A DNA stretch of 64,000 nt. It comes from Leptasterias polaris. Lineage: Eukaryota > Echinodermata > Asteroidea > Forcipulatida > Asteriidae. Made by a program: the position numbers and the translations under genes. Below the pieces are notes generated by a model. That model saw only the letters and a program-made list of their open reading frames with translations, ran no database searches and was not told where the DNA came from. Below are positions 39,791-51,224 of this stretch, in pieces (within the stretch, counting starts at the first letter, position 1; the number at the start of each line of letters is the position of its first letter). The DNA is taken from positions 434,001-498,000 of the forward strand of contig JAZGTN010000051.1 of assembly GCA_037783415.1 (NCBI GenBank). Reading direction: 5' to 3'.

Positions 39791-41931
39791 ATGAAAGTGT
39801 TTGCTCTGGTCTGTGTTACACTTCTAGCTTCTTTTTCAGGTAGGTTTAACATTTGGAATTTGTATTAAAATTCAGTAACTATATGATTGCCAACCATTCT
39901 TACATCTAGCATCGTATCAGGCAGACTGTTTTTTGTGGTGCCATTTGCACCCAGATCCTCACGAGTGATTACCTGCAGGGCTTTATTTTACGTGTTGCCG
40001 GTATTTCACGTGTTCCTCCATATACAATCTAACCCACGTGCTGCAATATTGTTTTCACTGTTAAAATATGTACGTCTTATTTGAAATGCCCATCTTCAGG
40101 GCGTCTTGGTTCTCCCCTTTTTGAATATGTCGCTCCGTCCCTTAATCGAAAGTGTATTTCCCTTCTCGACACAATGCGGCTCACGATTTGTGTTCATCTT
40201 TGCAATCAGTGCCTACCATTGTGAAATACTTGTTCAAATATGCACCCTGCCTCCTATTAGTCATCTACCCATACCTCAGCCAATCACATTGTTCTGCATT
40301 GACTCCTACCCTTAATCCGTCCCTTCCTCAATGTCTCTATGGACTATAGCGTTCCGGTGTCATGATATGGAATTTTATTCCCTTGTGTGTTTCTTCATAA
40401 TGGTAAAATTAACTCGGGCTGAAGAAAGTTTATCAAAAGAGGGTGCTACCAGACGACATTTCTACACAGTTCGTTGTATGGGTGAAATAATCTCCTCTAC
40501 TGGTGTGGCAGTAGATTCCGTGAGTCCCCCTTCTGAGATTCTGACCCCATACGGCTAACTGTGTACAAGCTTCTTCTGATAGCGCCCTCTTTTGAATCAT
40601 CTTGTATTAGCCCATGTTGATTTCCCATATTAATTAAGGGGGCGAAATTTCAGGGGGACAGATTTCCCTTTTATACCGGCAGTCACCTCCTCCCTCTCAT
40701 TTGAATTCCCGCACCTGCCCCTATATCATGTGGCGTGATTGTCAGCTCATATTGCCGTGTATATGTTTTTGTTTTATTTCTCTATCTGATACCAGGAGAC
40801 GATAGTTCATCGTGCTACAGAATCGATGGTAAAAACAGGATATTGGGATCCTGAAAACAAGTAGGAACATTTACTTACTACATACAGGGGGCCGACTTAA
40901 TTACATGTATATGACTATATGTGGCCTAAACTTTTCAAGGTTGTTAAACAGTTTTGATGAGTTTTTCTGGGGGCCAAAAAATCGGAAGTCAGATTAAAGT
41001 AGGAAGATTATCACACCTGTAAAAAAAACACCACAAACAATCTATGGCCGTACCTACTAATTTAAGAAATAAGAATTAATAATTTTCTCTCTGTGTAGGT
41101 TATTACTCGTCTGTGTCCCAGTACAAGGAGTTCGTCCGCGGTCTGATATTCACGCCCTACACACGCATGTCAACTGCTCGGCCACGACACACCACAAGTC
41201 GGTCGGAATGAAACTAAAAACAGTTTCTAGTTAATTGAATTGCACCCCCCCCCCCCCCCCCCCCCTCCTTTGACAAACCGCACTCACACGTACAGGTGTT
41301 ATAAATGTTTGACTGGGAACAACATGTCTCCATAAAAAACAGGATCCTTGACTTAAAACAGAATGTTTTCAGACACATCGGAAGACCTTAAATGTTCCCC
41401 CCAAACTTTACATTTTCTTTTTCTTTACGAGGGATGTTATGAAGCTGAGTTAAGAAACCTTGAATGCCTGAATTCAGCTCTAAAATCGGTTTGAAAGGAA
41501 AAGTGTTTAGAACGTGATAGTAAGAATAGGGGACGCCAATACGGAGCGTAGACAGACTGCTTATTTGAGTACAAATTTATTTACACTTTTTAAAAATAAA
41601 ACCAGGAAAACAAGAGCAAATCACAACTGTGGGGAAAAAACAACAACAAACAAACCACACATACACATACATTGAAATTTCCAATTATTTGTTGTTAATC
41701 TGTTTACAGCCGAACCAGATACTGTACCAGTTCGAATGGGAAACCGAGTTAAGCCCATCACTTCGATCATGCACGGCGTCAGCCCTGAGTTTGAGATGGC
41801 CATCTTTTCCACGTTTCCTGACCAGACGCAACGCTCAGTGTGACATGACGATCAACGGCGGCAGTGCCTCCGTGCAGACGTGGGATTACAACGGCGCCGA
41901 TGTATTCGGCTCCGCCTACTTCATTACTTAG
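39791..41931 (+). pseudogene. Candidate small secreted-protein gene, split in about four exons, integrity uncertain
   Basis: Exon 1 (39791-39839) encodes MKVFALVCVTLLASFS, a good signal peptide, ending at a G|GTAGGT donor in phase 1. Exon 2 begins after TGATACCAG at 40796 (GDDSSSCYRIDG) with a possible donor at G|GTAAAA. Exon 3 begins after TGTGTAG at 41100, where two frames are open (YYSSVSQYKEFVRGLIF or VCVPVQGVRPRSDIHALH). Exon 4 begins after TTTACAG at 41710 and ends at TAG (41929-41931) with CDMTINGGSASVQTWDYNG. A second frame of exon 4 gives VSPEFEMAIFSTFPDQTQRS, which looks just as protein-like. I do not recognise the family. Mixed frames suggest indels in a once-active secreted protein. 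A functional gene with other splice sites cannot be excluded. Confidence 0.4.
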
Positions 41932-42068
41932 AATGATTCCACACTCAAAGCTGAACTTAAGTTGATTTCTCAAAGTTTATTTAAAAGGTGTGAAATATCA
42001 AATAATAAACCACAAGGGAAACTGACTGGGTAAATTTTAAATGATTTTGGGTTGAACAAGGAAAAATT

Positions 42069-42140
42069 GACTAGAGTGGGATTTGAACCAACGACCTCCG
42101 GATTGACGTGCCGGCGCTCTACCAACTGAGCTATCTAGCC
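42069..42140 (-). repeat. tRNA-like cloverleaf, probably the head of a SINE
   Basis: On the minus strand a 72-nt segment folds with 7-bp acceptor (GGCTAGA/TCTAGTC), D arm (GCTC/GAGC) and anticodon and T arms, with A-box AGCTCAGTTGG and B-box GGTTCAAATCC. The anticodon stem and T stem each have one mismatch and position 33 is not T. The upstream sequence to about 42290 is shared with 52870-53000, so it is more likely a tRNA-derived repeat than a working tRNA gene. Confidence 0.55.
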
Positions 42141-42290
42141 CTATGATGGCGGTCTCCCTATTTTGTCAATATCCTTGTTCGGTAGGTGCCAGTCAGAAGC
42201 CATTCAACCGTAAACTGCCGTGTAGCCAAGGATCACACCCAAGTATACGATACAACCTGGGAAAAGGTGTGAACTGATCAAAACATGTTA
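42141..42290 (-). repeat. Repeat body linked to the tRNA-like segment
   Basis: Shares GGTxGGTCTCCC, GCCAGTCAGAAG and a GATATAACC(T)GGGAAA-like end with 52870-53000. Confidence 0.5.
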
Positions 42291-43287
42291 AGCTAAAGAT
42301 ACATGCGTCATCTTCGACTAAACACAGGACGGTCGTCGTAATCAACGGACGACTTGTCTTTCAGGCTACACTTGACTCACCGGACGACCTGTCTGCAGTC
42401 GACTTGTTGATCTTTACATTCGTGCATATTTGACGTCATTATCCCTCTCCAGTGACAGATTAATATATCAAACATATTTTGAAACTGTTAAAGTTACTTT
42501 AATATGTGTCCATACAAGAGTCGTCTGGCGTATCGATCCAAGCGAAGGTAATACTTCTAAACGCCAAATTGCAAACCTTTCCAGTGTTGATAAATACATG
42601 ATGTGAAACACACTAGTATTAATTATCGGTATTGCTAACTCTCATAACTTCGGATATGCAAGTAATTTATAGAACAATCAATAAATCATTATGACAATAA
42701 TCAATAAAGAGTTACTGTGTGGTCTCGATCTTCAATTTGGCTCTCAGACCATCCCCTTAAAAAAATCTCAAACGGACTTTGCTTTGAATGATAAGACAAA
42801 AGCAATCCCATCGCCACCTTCCTTGCGCATTCGATTCTTTGACCACTGCTGTTCTGAAGACTATCGGGGCGTCTTGATGTAAATGTCGAGTTGTCGAACC
42901 GTTAGTTCCAGAACCACTCCAATGCATCATGTATGTTACACAGTGTCACTTCAAACCTAATCCTGATTTTTGTTCTTTCAACAATGCAAATTATAACAAT
43001 TCCACTTTGATTTACTTCATTTTAATCCACACAATAAAATGTGTATTTCTAGAAACAAAGGACACCACTCAACATTGGTCAAGTCGGGGGGGGGGGGGGG
43101 GGGTCCGAACCTCTATCCCGTTCTTGTGACTAAAATACACTGTAAGCCACGCCCACTTTACACAAACAGTCTCCACTTATTCCCAGAAGCCAATATTATA
43201 GGAACTCCATGCACGGTGTGAGTTCCTCTTTGATGATTTGTAGACAAGATTAGTTAAATAATTTGACTTGGCTTTCACGCGGTCTAC
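42291..43287. other. No gene recognised
   Basis: A 63-codon frame at 42691-42882 shows no motif. A poly(G) run lies at about 43086-43103. Confidence 0.4.
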
Positions 43288-43510
43288 AAATAATAATAAT
43301 CAGTTAATAATAATCAGTTCTTATATAGCGCATTTCACAATAACGTCTCAATGCGCTTTACATTAGTGCCCTGGTCATTGGGCCAATAACATTCCTTTTT
43401 AATCTTTCTCAGCTCCCTTGGGAGTATACAGCCTGTGCTGCAATATATGCGCTACTAGGCTAAATCAATCACAAGAACCATCTCTGCCCTCACAGGCTTA
43501 AAGGTCTCCT
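43288..43510 (-). mobile_element. SINE, 3' part
   Basis: (TAA)n followed by CAGTTCTTATATAGCGCATT, ACGTCTCAATGCGCTTTACA and CTCAGCTCCCTTGGGAGTAT. It is the inverse of the element end seen at 57650-57805. Confidence 0.75.
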
Positions 43511-43592
43511 CAGAATAACAGTTTATATCATAAGCAATCATTTTGAACGATGAAATGGTTATTTCGTTAAAATAACACACAAAACGTATACA

Positions 43593-43852
43593 GCAATCCT
43601 TCACCGATCTTGAACTCTTGGTGGCAGCAGACATGCCTCCATTACTGCGGTGTACCTGGGTGGTACTGCGCTGCCTAGCGACTGGTATAAGGTTTGGGCT
43701 ACACGGCGATCATTTGATCAGTCACGGGTTATTGGACTTTTACTTTGCAAATCGCTTAAACCCGTCGCTAGGCAGCGCAGTACCACCCAGGTACCACCGC
43801 AATAATGGCGGTATCTGCTGCCACCAAGAGTTCAAGATCGGTGAAGGATTGC
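43593..43852. mobile_element. Long-hairpin MITE
   Basis: Arms of about 100 bp: GCAATCCTTCACCGATCTTG and AACTCTTGGTGGCAGCAGA on the left, their complements on the right, continuing inward to GGTGGTACTGCGCTGCCTAG. The 96-codon open frame at 43618 lies in the hairpin and is not a gene. Confidence 0.85.
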
Positions 43853-45292
43853 CCTATATAGCGAAAACTCACAGTAAAATCACACTAATGCACATTGCCC
43901 AATCATAGCGTTTACAAAACAGACCAAATGGAGTGTATAATACATAAGGATGGCACATGTGTTTTCTTCAATATTGGTAGAGCTGGAATGCACCGTCATG
44001 AATCCTCAACACAAAAACAAAATTCAATTCTGAATCTAGCTGTTTGTTGCAGATTGTTTGGAGTGCTTAGGGATCTTGTTGAGCATTTGTTTTGAAAAAG
44101 AAGTAAAAACTCAGATTTGTTACCATTTAGTACCAGGTTGTTCTTCCACGTTTTTATTTCATCAAATTGTATTCTTTAGTTTCATTTCTTGCAAAACTTG
44201 AAGAAATTTTAAGGCAGCATCAACATATAATGTAAACTTCAATCGAAATTGATTTCGCTCAATTACCGAGCATCTTGAATAGTCTGCCTGGTTATTGTTA
44301 TATCATCATACCACTTTTACTCTTCTTCCCCTTTTTGGATATTAATAAAAACAACAATAGAATATAGAATCATATCCCATTCTAACTAAAAATGTAAGCT
44401 CTTTTAAAACGTTCCATTAGGCTTAAACATCCCGTAATTATTGCAGATTGAACATTGTTAAGCCTTCTAATTGGATTAAATGAACAATCAAAATGTGATC
44501 TTCCCTCACTCAAGTTGGGCCCGTCCCAACATGGTAGTTCCTTCAAAATGGGCCTGTCCAAGCTACAAATCTGTCAAGTTGTGCCCGTCCCACTTATAGT
44601 TTACTCAAATTATGCCGAGACTAGTCGACTCAAGTTTGGCCTACCCCATACAGTTGGGCAAGACCATTGATCACCAAGTTGGGTCCTAACTGAAATTATA
44701 CACTGTTCTATGATTAAGCTTGAACAAATAAATTTAAATGGCATAAAATAATCTTAAAATGAGCAATTTTTGCCTCAACTTTGACGGCTGAAACAAAACA
44801 TAATTGTCTCTTTCATCTAAAATCTCTAACGAATTTAAAATAAAATGTACACGTTTTTACATAACTCTCTATATTTTTACACACTAAAGTACAATAAAAC
44901 GTTTTTTTTACTCGAAGAAGCCTTAGCACCACGGGATGCCTGCCTAAATTCGTCAGACTTATTACATTTTGTCTTTATGAGTTCCTTTAAATTACTGTGG
45001 TTTTGTACAGCAATTAATATTAAGAGTCGAGGAATTCAAAGTCATCCGTGTGTACAAGCGTTGAAGAGCATTCCTTGAACAGAATAAGTTGTGGACATGT
45101 TTGCATATTGCTGCAGTGCAATAATAGTGAATTATTAAACAGTGATTGATCATTGAAAAATAAAATGTTGGATGATGTATGTTGCAATTCATTTTCGCGC
45201 AAAATTAAGCGACTTTTGAATTGATCGGAAACAATCGATAATGTTTTATCAACTACACAACATTTGTGAATTTTTCATTACAAGGGCTATTT
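43853..45292. other. No gene; degenerate short repeats
   Basis: 44500-44690 has several CAAGTTGGGCCCGTCCCA-like words, probably a decayed repeat. No coding similarity on either strand. Confidence 0.4.
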
Positions 45293-45296
45293 TTAA

Positions 45297-45545
45297 AGGG
45301 ACACGTTGCCTTGGATCGGGCGAGTTGGTCTAATAAAAAGCGTTTGTAACCGTTTGTTATGAAATGCATATGGTTAGAAACATGTTTTAAAAGTAGAATA
45401 CAATGATCCACACAAATATGGCTCGAAATTGCGTGGTTTTCCTTTTACTTTGCGAACTAACACGGTCGGCCATTTATGGGAGTCAAACAATTTTTAACTG
45501 GGGATGGGGAGAACCAACTCGTCCGATCCAAGGCAACGTGTCCCT
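45297..45545. mobile_element. MITE with TTAA target duplication
   Basis: TIR AGGGACACGTTGCCTTGG continuing ATCGG(G/A)CGAGTTGGT (about 34 bp, one mismatch), flanked by TTAA at 45293-45296 and 45546-45549. TTAA suits piggyBac or Kolobok transposases. Confidence 0.9.
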
Positions 45546-45709
45546 TTAAACTAAATTTTCCCTTACAAAACGACAACACACAATTATTTCTTAAATAATT
45601 CTATATGAAATTTGAAACATTCTGAGGTACGTTATCGGTGGAAAATAAAAACAAAAACAAACAAATTTACAAAGAAGTGAGTGAACGCCATCCGTGATGC
45701 TGCCTCACC

Positions 45710-45960
45710 GGGCCCAATTTCATGGCTCTGCTTACCGCTGAATTCTGTGTTTGCGATCACCATCCTCCGCTTATACCGAGCAAGCACTTAATTTCTGCGC
45801 TAGTTGTGTGAGCGTAGAATGCCTAGTAAACGCAAGCGCACAAGCAAAAACTCCCTGCTATTACACGTAAAATACGCTTGACGTAAGCGCGGAATTCCCT
45901 GCTTCCGTAAGCGCCGATTCTTTGCTTTAATACGGTAAACAGAGCCATGAAATTGGGCCC
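45710..45960. mobile_element. MITE with GGGCCCAATTTCATGGCTCTG termini
   Basis: The inverted copy CAGAGCCATGAAATTGGGCC closes the element, and the inner CTTACCG/CGGTAA also pairs. A target duplication is not clear. Confidence 0.85.
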
Positions 45961-47834
45961 CAAAAATCATTTGATTTAAGCAGCAATATGCCGGTGTGCT
46001 ATTGCTGTGGGCCTTTACTCACAGACCACCCCTTTACCGCATCATGCGCTGTCCTTCATTTACAGCAGATACATCAAACTCAAAAGGAACATGTTGAATA
46101 AAAATTTAATTGAAAACTGGATCAGGAGACGTAGGAAACAAATTTACAAATTCAATTTCTAAGAGCACACTGAAAAAGCCTGTATTGCTTTAAGCATCGG
46201 AGTCCATTAAATCTCATATCCCGCTGGACAAAGTATCAACGGAAAAATGCAAATGCCAACAGTATTTTAAAGTTAAAAACCCATTAAAAAAATTAATAAA
46301 TAAAAACCAAACAACTTAATGGGACGCCACAAAGACTTCAATAGAGGGCGCACCATCCAAATGTGCAAGTGAACATTGTCCAAGTTTATAATTTACTACA
46401 ACTAGTCAGGCCTCTAATACACATAATATACTGTTTACAAAATCTTTGCTATTTAATAATGGGAGAACAAACAAGGCGGCATCGTATGGGAAAATGTTGT
46501 TACGACGACGGTAAAATTGGTGGGTCAACAAAAGTGTTTTATGTACAAAAATTCACACACATGTCACATCGGGGTATAATGCACTGTTTCCCTCGTATAA
46601 ACGGGGGCGAGGACAAAAGTCCAAGGTTTTCTCCCCTTTTTCACTTTCCCTTTGAGTATTCAATTCATACATACAATTTTAGAGTTATTTGCAGCATTTT
46701 AAACAGTCGTCATGGCCTTCGTGACACAATGTCACTAGTGACCTCGATGGACATTTCCTGTGGACATTAATTTCTTCCACACAACTTAAGGCGGCCCCTC
46801 CACCTTTATCTAGCAAAGGGAGATTCAAGGCACCTGTCATAATCTAAATTAAACCTAGAACCGACTGTGCAATAAAAGCTCCTCAGTGTCAACAAGCACT
46901 TTGTTTATATGGCAACTGTGGGAGAAAAGAGTAACAATTCTGGAAGAACTTTGTACAAAATAAGGAAACAAAAAAAGGAGAGAGACCCAAAAAAGGAGGA
47001 TTTTCTATAGTCAACCCTCAATAACTTGCTTTTGAAACTGCTGGAAGACGAACACTTTTCCCTGAAATGTTTCTGAAATCTTTCCCAGAAATTGAGTACC
47101 ATTTGCAATTTGATTAAAGGCTGCAGAATACTGCTCCTCAATGTAGGTTTGCAGAAACTATATGGCATAACAGTCTTTTTTTAAGTATACATTGTTAATC
47201 TGCTGCTGCAATAAAAACTTCCTGACACCATTTTACTTACAAATCAACTTTTTAAGCTCAATTTTCAAAGGTCAGTTGTTGAATCCTATCTTGATTCAAG
47301 AGAGTTGATGAACTGGTAGTAAAAGTATTGTCAATATTGCAAAAGATGTACCTTAACTTGATTCACATAGTTTAAGCATACTGGTCATTAAATATTGCCA
47401 ATATCGCACAGGAAGTACCTTATCTTGATTTAAAGAGAGTTACCATGCTGGTACATTGTAGCAGCAGATTGGCCATAATTACCGACGCAATACCTTATTT
47501 TGACACATATAAAGTATGAATACCAGTATCAAATATATATATATAGCGTCACCTTATCTTCAGGGTAAACTTGCACTTTCAATGAATCTTTAAAATGGGA
47601 CTACTTTTTCAGATGAAGCCTTTTCTCTGAGATTTTAACACCACAACCACTTCACACTGAAGAAGTGAAACTTCAAAAAAAATAAAAAAAAATGGAATGG
47701 CAAAGCTTATTCCATATCTTTGAATGGCTGCAGACAAAGTGACAGTGAGTAACTAAGTCTGTCCCCTTGAGCTGGTAGGTAGGCTAGCTCAGTCGACACT
47801 TCGTAGATCTCAGCGGTAAACTCTACGGTGACCT
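45961..47834 (-). other. Downstream of DEPTOR stop: likely 3' UTR or flank
   Basis: AT-rich, no coding similarity in the frames present (46363-46770 plus and 46905-47168 minus are unsupported). It probably includes DEPTOR 3' UTR. The transcript end was not fixed. The stop codon region itself reads AAATAAAGG, containing an AATAAA that need not be the active signal. Confidence 0.4.
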
Positions 47835-47975
47835 TTATTTCTTGTAGGCCTGGTTTCTTGGCATCAGTACGTCTATCGTCAGTAGCTGTGTGTTCCTGAG
47901 AATGATGTGTGCTACCTCGATGTGATTCTTGTTCAAGACGTACTCCCCGTTTACAAAGTACAGATAGTGTCTAAC
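47835..47975 (-). CDS. DEPTOR: DEPTOR last exon: end of PDZ domain
   Basis: After CTCTCCCTCAG the exon encodes VRHYLYFVNGEYVLNKNHIE, then VAHIILR and TQLLTIDVLMP before TAA at 47835-47837. It aligns with the human end (VCQFVVSVNG...RTVSNLILTG). It joins in phase 0 to the previous exon ending AAAAGLK. The PDZ domain of DEPTOR contacts the mTOR FAT region, by knowledge of the family. Residues after TIDV are a short, lineage-specific tail. Confidence 0.9.
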   Translation of the reverse strand, partial: VRHYLYFVNGEYVLNKNHIEVAHIILRNTQLLTIDVLMPRNQAYKK

Positions 47976-48029
47976 CTGAGGGAGAGAAAAAATGTAATAA
48001 ATAAAAAAAGATGACACACAAAACAAAAT

Positions 48030-48540
48030 ATGTCTGGTGCACCAGACTCAAGCTCTGGTGTTGTCAGTGTTTGGGTTCGGATTCTGGTCATGGCACCTGT
48101 CTCTTTGAGCAAGACGCTTCAGCATAATTGGTTGTCCTTTGGATGGGACAAAAAGCTGTAGGTCCTGTGTGTTGTGCAACTTAAATAGAAGAACCCGAGC
48201 AGTATAGTGCATTGGACTCAAGTTCTGGTGGTTCAATCAACACAGTGCGGGTTCGAATCTCGGCAATGAAACTTGTGTCCTTAAGCAAGTCACTTGACTT
48301 GAATTGCTTCCCTTCACGCAGGGGTAAATGGGTGAGTGTGAGGGCAGAGATGGTTCTTGTGATTGATTTGGCTTGGTAGGCTACATATTTGGCTGTATGA
48401 GATGATTTAGGGGATGAAATAAATGGCCCAGTGACCAGGGGTAATAATGTTGGAAGTGCCATGAGCATCACTGAGTGACATATAGCGGCGCTATTGTACA
48501 TAAGAAGAAGCTATTACTATTATTACTATTATTATTATTA
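48030..48540 (+). mobile_element. Two adjacent tRNA-derived SINEs in a DEPTOR intron
   Basis: 48030-48185 and 48190-48540 each have the GACTCAAG(C/T)TCTGGTG, GGGTTCGxATxxxGG (B-box) and TGTC(C/T)TT(A/G)AGCAAG segments. The second ends (ATTACT)n(ATT)n. Confidence 0.75.
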
Positions 48541-48721
48541 CAGTAACAGTTAAGAGAAGGGGTTTGCCAAACAAATTAACAAATTAAACATTTTCTACAC
48601 ATCAGATGATATAGACTAGACTATGTTTCCCTTTGGCCTAAGTTCAGTTACATGTACATTGGTTTGTGTTGTAGAAAAAAATCCAATATGGTTACCCTAC
48701 TGAATTGCCTTCCATACTGAC

Positions 48722-48826
48722 CTTTAACCCCGCTGCGGCTGCTGGTCCAGTAGGGTCCACTGTCTGAACAAAGGACGGGCCTTCACCCCGGACAACAAAT
48801 CCAAATCCAACTGAATCTCCGATGAT
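48722..48826 (-). CDS. DEPTOR: DEPTOR exon: start of PDZ domain
   Basis: Encodes 35 residues, IIGDSVGFGFVVRGEGPSF then VQTVDPTGPAAAAGLK, aligned with human IVGDAVGWGFVVRG and IQAVDPSGPAAAAGMK. GFGF is the carboxylate-binding loop of the PDZ fold. The acceptor is GGGTGCTAG|ATC and the donor G|GTCAGT. Both boundaries are phase 0. Confidence 0.93.
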
Positions 48827-49344
48827 CTAGCACCCCAAAAAATAAAAATTAAATAGTTAAAGAAATTAAATCACCAAATATTCAGGCTATCATAGAGTAT
48901 TGCAAGAGTCGCATGCATTAAAGGTAAGGTAAACAACTAGTAGCATTTCAAACTCAAATACCTTTCAAATAAATAATTTAATAATAAAACAGAATTTAAA
49001 AGACCTGAGTTTGTGCATGTGTTGAACCAAAATGGCAATCGAAACTCAAATGAATAAAGATTATAGAAACTATGGTCAGAAATGGCACCATGTAATCCTC
49101 TCTCTTATGAGCTGATGGTGTTTCTGAAAGAAGAGGTGGTGTAACAACTACGTTTCGATCAGTTTGCCCTGCGTGTCTTCAGGAGAATGGCATACTGTTC
49201 GAGATGTTGAGATGTGACAGCAATAGCTCTTTTAGAGCCACCACAATGCTTTACAGAGATATAGGGGACAGTGCACCTCTAACCTCAGTTTCTGGATTGT
49301 TCTCCAACTACGCAAAGTTTCAAATATTACAACCAATTATTTAC

Positions 49345-49775
49345 TTTAATAGTCCGTTTGACGTATGGCGACTCTGGGTCAAGCAACATCGCAACTGATG
49401 GGTTCTGGTGACCAAACATGGAGGACATGTGATTATCCTGTGACCCGGAGCTCGTTGACAGATCCTCACTGTCTGACTCAGATATGGCGTTCCTTCCCAC
49501 TATGGTTGAGTTCATATTATCATCCTGCTCAGGACCATTCCCAAGGTAAAACGTTGGAGGGGCTGGGGCAATCACTGGCGACTCTACTAAGGCAGGTGGA
49601 GATTTGGTTGGGGAGGGTCTCTTGTGCTCTTGAAGCTTTTGTTTTGGCTGCACCATGTTAGTCACACTTCGCGGTCGGTCGTCCAGCTCTAAGAGGTCAA
49701 TGACCTTAAGACGGGCAAGCTCTGGATGGAACTGATACAGGTGACGCTCATCCTTAAAATGATGCTCCGTCGTTA
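49345..49775 (-). CDS. DEPTOR: DEPTOR exon: end of second DEP domain and linker
   Basis: Begins TTEHHFKDERHLYQFHPEL (end of DEP2) and continues into a 120-residue low-complexity linker rich in P, S and acidic residues (PSPTKSPPALVES, ISESDSEDLSTSSGSQD), then ESPYVKRTIK just before the PDZ. In vertebrates this linker holds mTOR/CK1 sites and a beta-TrCP degron with an SSGYFS core. Here SSGSQD lies at a similar place but the exact degron is not present. Acceptor CCCTAG|TAACG (phase 1), donor AAA|GTAAAT (phase 0). Confidence 0.92.
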
Positions 49776-50177
49776 CTAGGGAATATCAAACGGGAATGAC
49801 TGAAAGAAATTAGTAATTTTAAATGTAGGCAATTCGCCTTGGTTTTTTTGTAATCACATAAACCGAGTTCATGTAATGCAAAACAAGCACAGGAACTGCT
49901 TCTTTGGCTTGTTTTTATGAATTTTATCTAAATTACAAAAAAATAGAATAAAATAATAATATGTATATATATATAGGTATATCATGTTTTGTATTTATTT
50001 TAACTTCCATTTATTTATTTCTTTTATTATTATCATTATTATTATTTTATTTATTTATTTATTTTATTATTATTTTGTTTGGGGGGGGGGGGGGTTTAAC
50101 CAAAGGGAGAACAAAAGAAGAAATCACATCCCTGTGAATGAAATTAAAGAAAATAACTAATAAATCAAAAATAAATT

Positions 50178-50267
50178 ATTAATGGCCTCAGCCTCATTTA
50201 CGACCCTAGCAGAGTCTATAGGCTAAAAGACTCTGCTAGGGTCGAATGGTGAGGCCAATAAAATTAC
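50178..50267. repeat. Short hairpin in DEPTOR intron
   Basis: CGACCCTAGCAGAGTCT (50201-50217) pairs with its complement at 50228-50244, and outer GGCCTCA/TGAGGCC also pairs. Confidence 0.75.
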
Positions 50268-50368
50268 TTTAGTATTTATACCAGAGGTAAGCAGTTTGCA
50301 ACAGCTAATTCTATTTTCTCATAAATAAAACAAAGAAGGGGGAAACATGTGACTGAATGTGACCTTAC

Positions 50369-50483
50369 CATGTCTAATGAGATCAGTCTCTAGTAAATCT
50401 TTCCCGAGACCCACAGCCTCTTGCCTGGATAAGCATGTACCATTCTTCACCAGCCAGTTCACCAGCTGAGTACCGTAAAAACT
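50369..50483 (-). CDS. DEPTOR: DEPTOR exon: first half of second DEP domain
   Basis: Encodes SFYGTQLVNWLVKNGTCLSR then QEAVGLGKDLLETDLIRH, aligned with human TFMASEFLDWLVQEGEATTR and EAEQLCHRLMEHGIIQH. Acceptor TTATTTAG|AGT (phase 0), donor CATG|GTAAGG (phase 1), joining in frame to the next exon as RHVTTEHHF. The codons that should precede it (LYxKLxxP...GVxYER, about 20 residues) were not found. Confidence 0.92.
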
Positions 50484-50554
50484 CTAAATAAAGAAGGGGA
50501 AACAGTCAACCACAGATTGTTTGTAAGGTTTGCAGAGACACCGTGAAGGCCAAC

Positions 50555-50700
50555 ATAATGTTCTCTATGAATCGCGGTGATTCTGAAAAGAACCGGTGTT
50601 TATAATCACAACAACTTATAAAGAGAGATAACATGGTGTCTCCGCAAACCTCAACAGATTGCAATCCTACCATGCAAAGTTTCAAATCTTACTTATGAAA
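50555..50700. repeat. Dispersed repeat with TCTGAAAAGAACCGG and TGCAAAGTTTCAAAT
   Basis: The same two words recur in the other orientation at 55303-55390, and related sequence lies at 49130-49330. It is a decayed MITE or SINE in DEPTOR introns. Confidence 0.5.
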
Positions 50701-51224
50701 AGTCAAATCTTACTTACAAAAATAGTTTCTTATAAGCCAGACATAGATACTGAAATCTGAACTTTAATTCCAGTGTGAACAATTAGGTCTAAAGAGAGTA
50801 ATTAAAAGATGAATGCAGTGGAAAAGAAAAACAAAAACTACAACAAAGCTTGAAAGTGGAGGGGGGTCCATAAAAAGCACAGCTTGTTCGAGTATGGGCC
50901 CTCTAAATTCGGGTCAGTAAACCCACGACCAAACAAATTAGATCAAACTTCTCTTAGTGCTTGTTCAATAAAAACAGTTTTCATGTTTAACTGTGTAGAT
51001 ATTTTTTTTGGAAGTTTAGAGCCCTGAATTCTGTAGGTTTGTTGTTGAAATGATGTATTACCAGCAGGGTGTCAGGGTGTCTCCTGAGTACCCACTTTTA
51101 AATGCTGCAAAGCAATTTTTACATGTGAAAGAACTGTCATTTAGTAACATTTATTACAATGCACACCCAACAGCGCAAGTGCCAACAACAAGATGGATTG
51201 GAGAACATGAAGAAATGTTCAGTT

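Noticed and set aside
43618..43908. 96-codon plus frame
   Set aside because: Lies within a long inverted repeat (MITE) and has no protein-like features.
46363..46770. 135-codon plus frame
   Set aside because: No recognisable domain, antisense to the likely DEPTOR 3' region, and no splice or promoter support.
47834..47839. AATAAA overlapping the DEPTOR stop codon as the poly(A) signal
   Set aside because: Cleavage just after the stop is possible but unusual; no downstream GT-rich element was evident, so it is not called.
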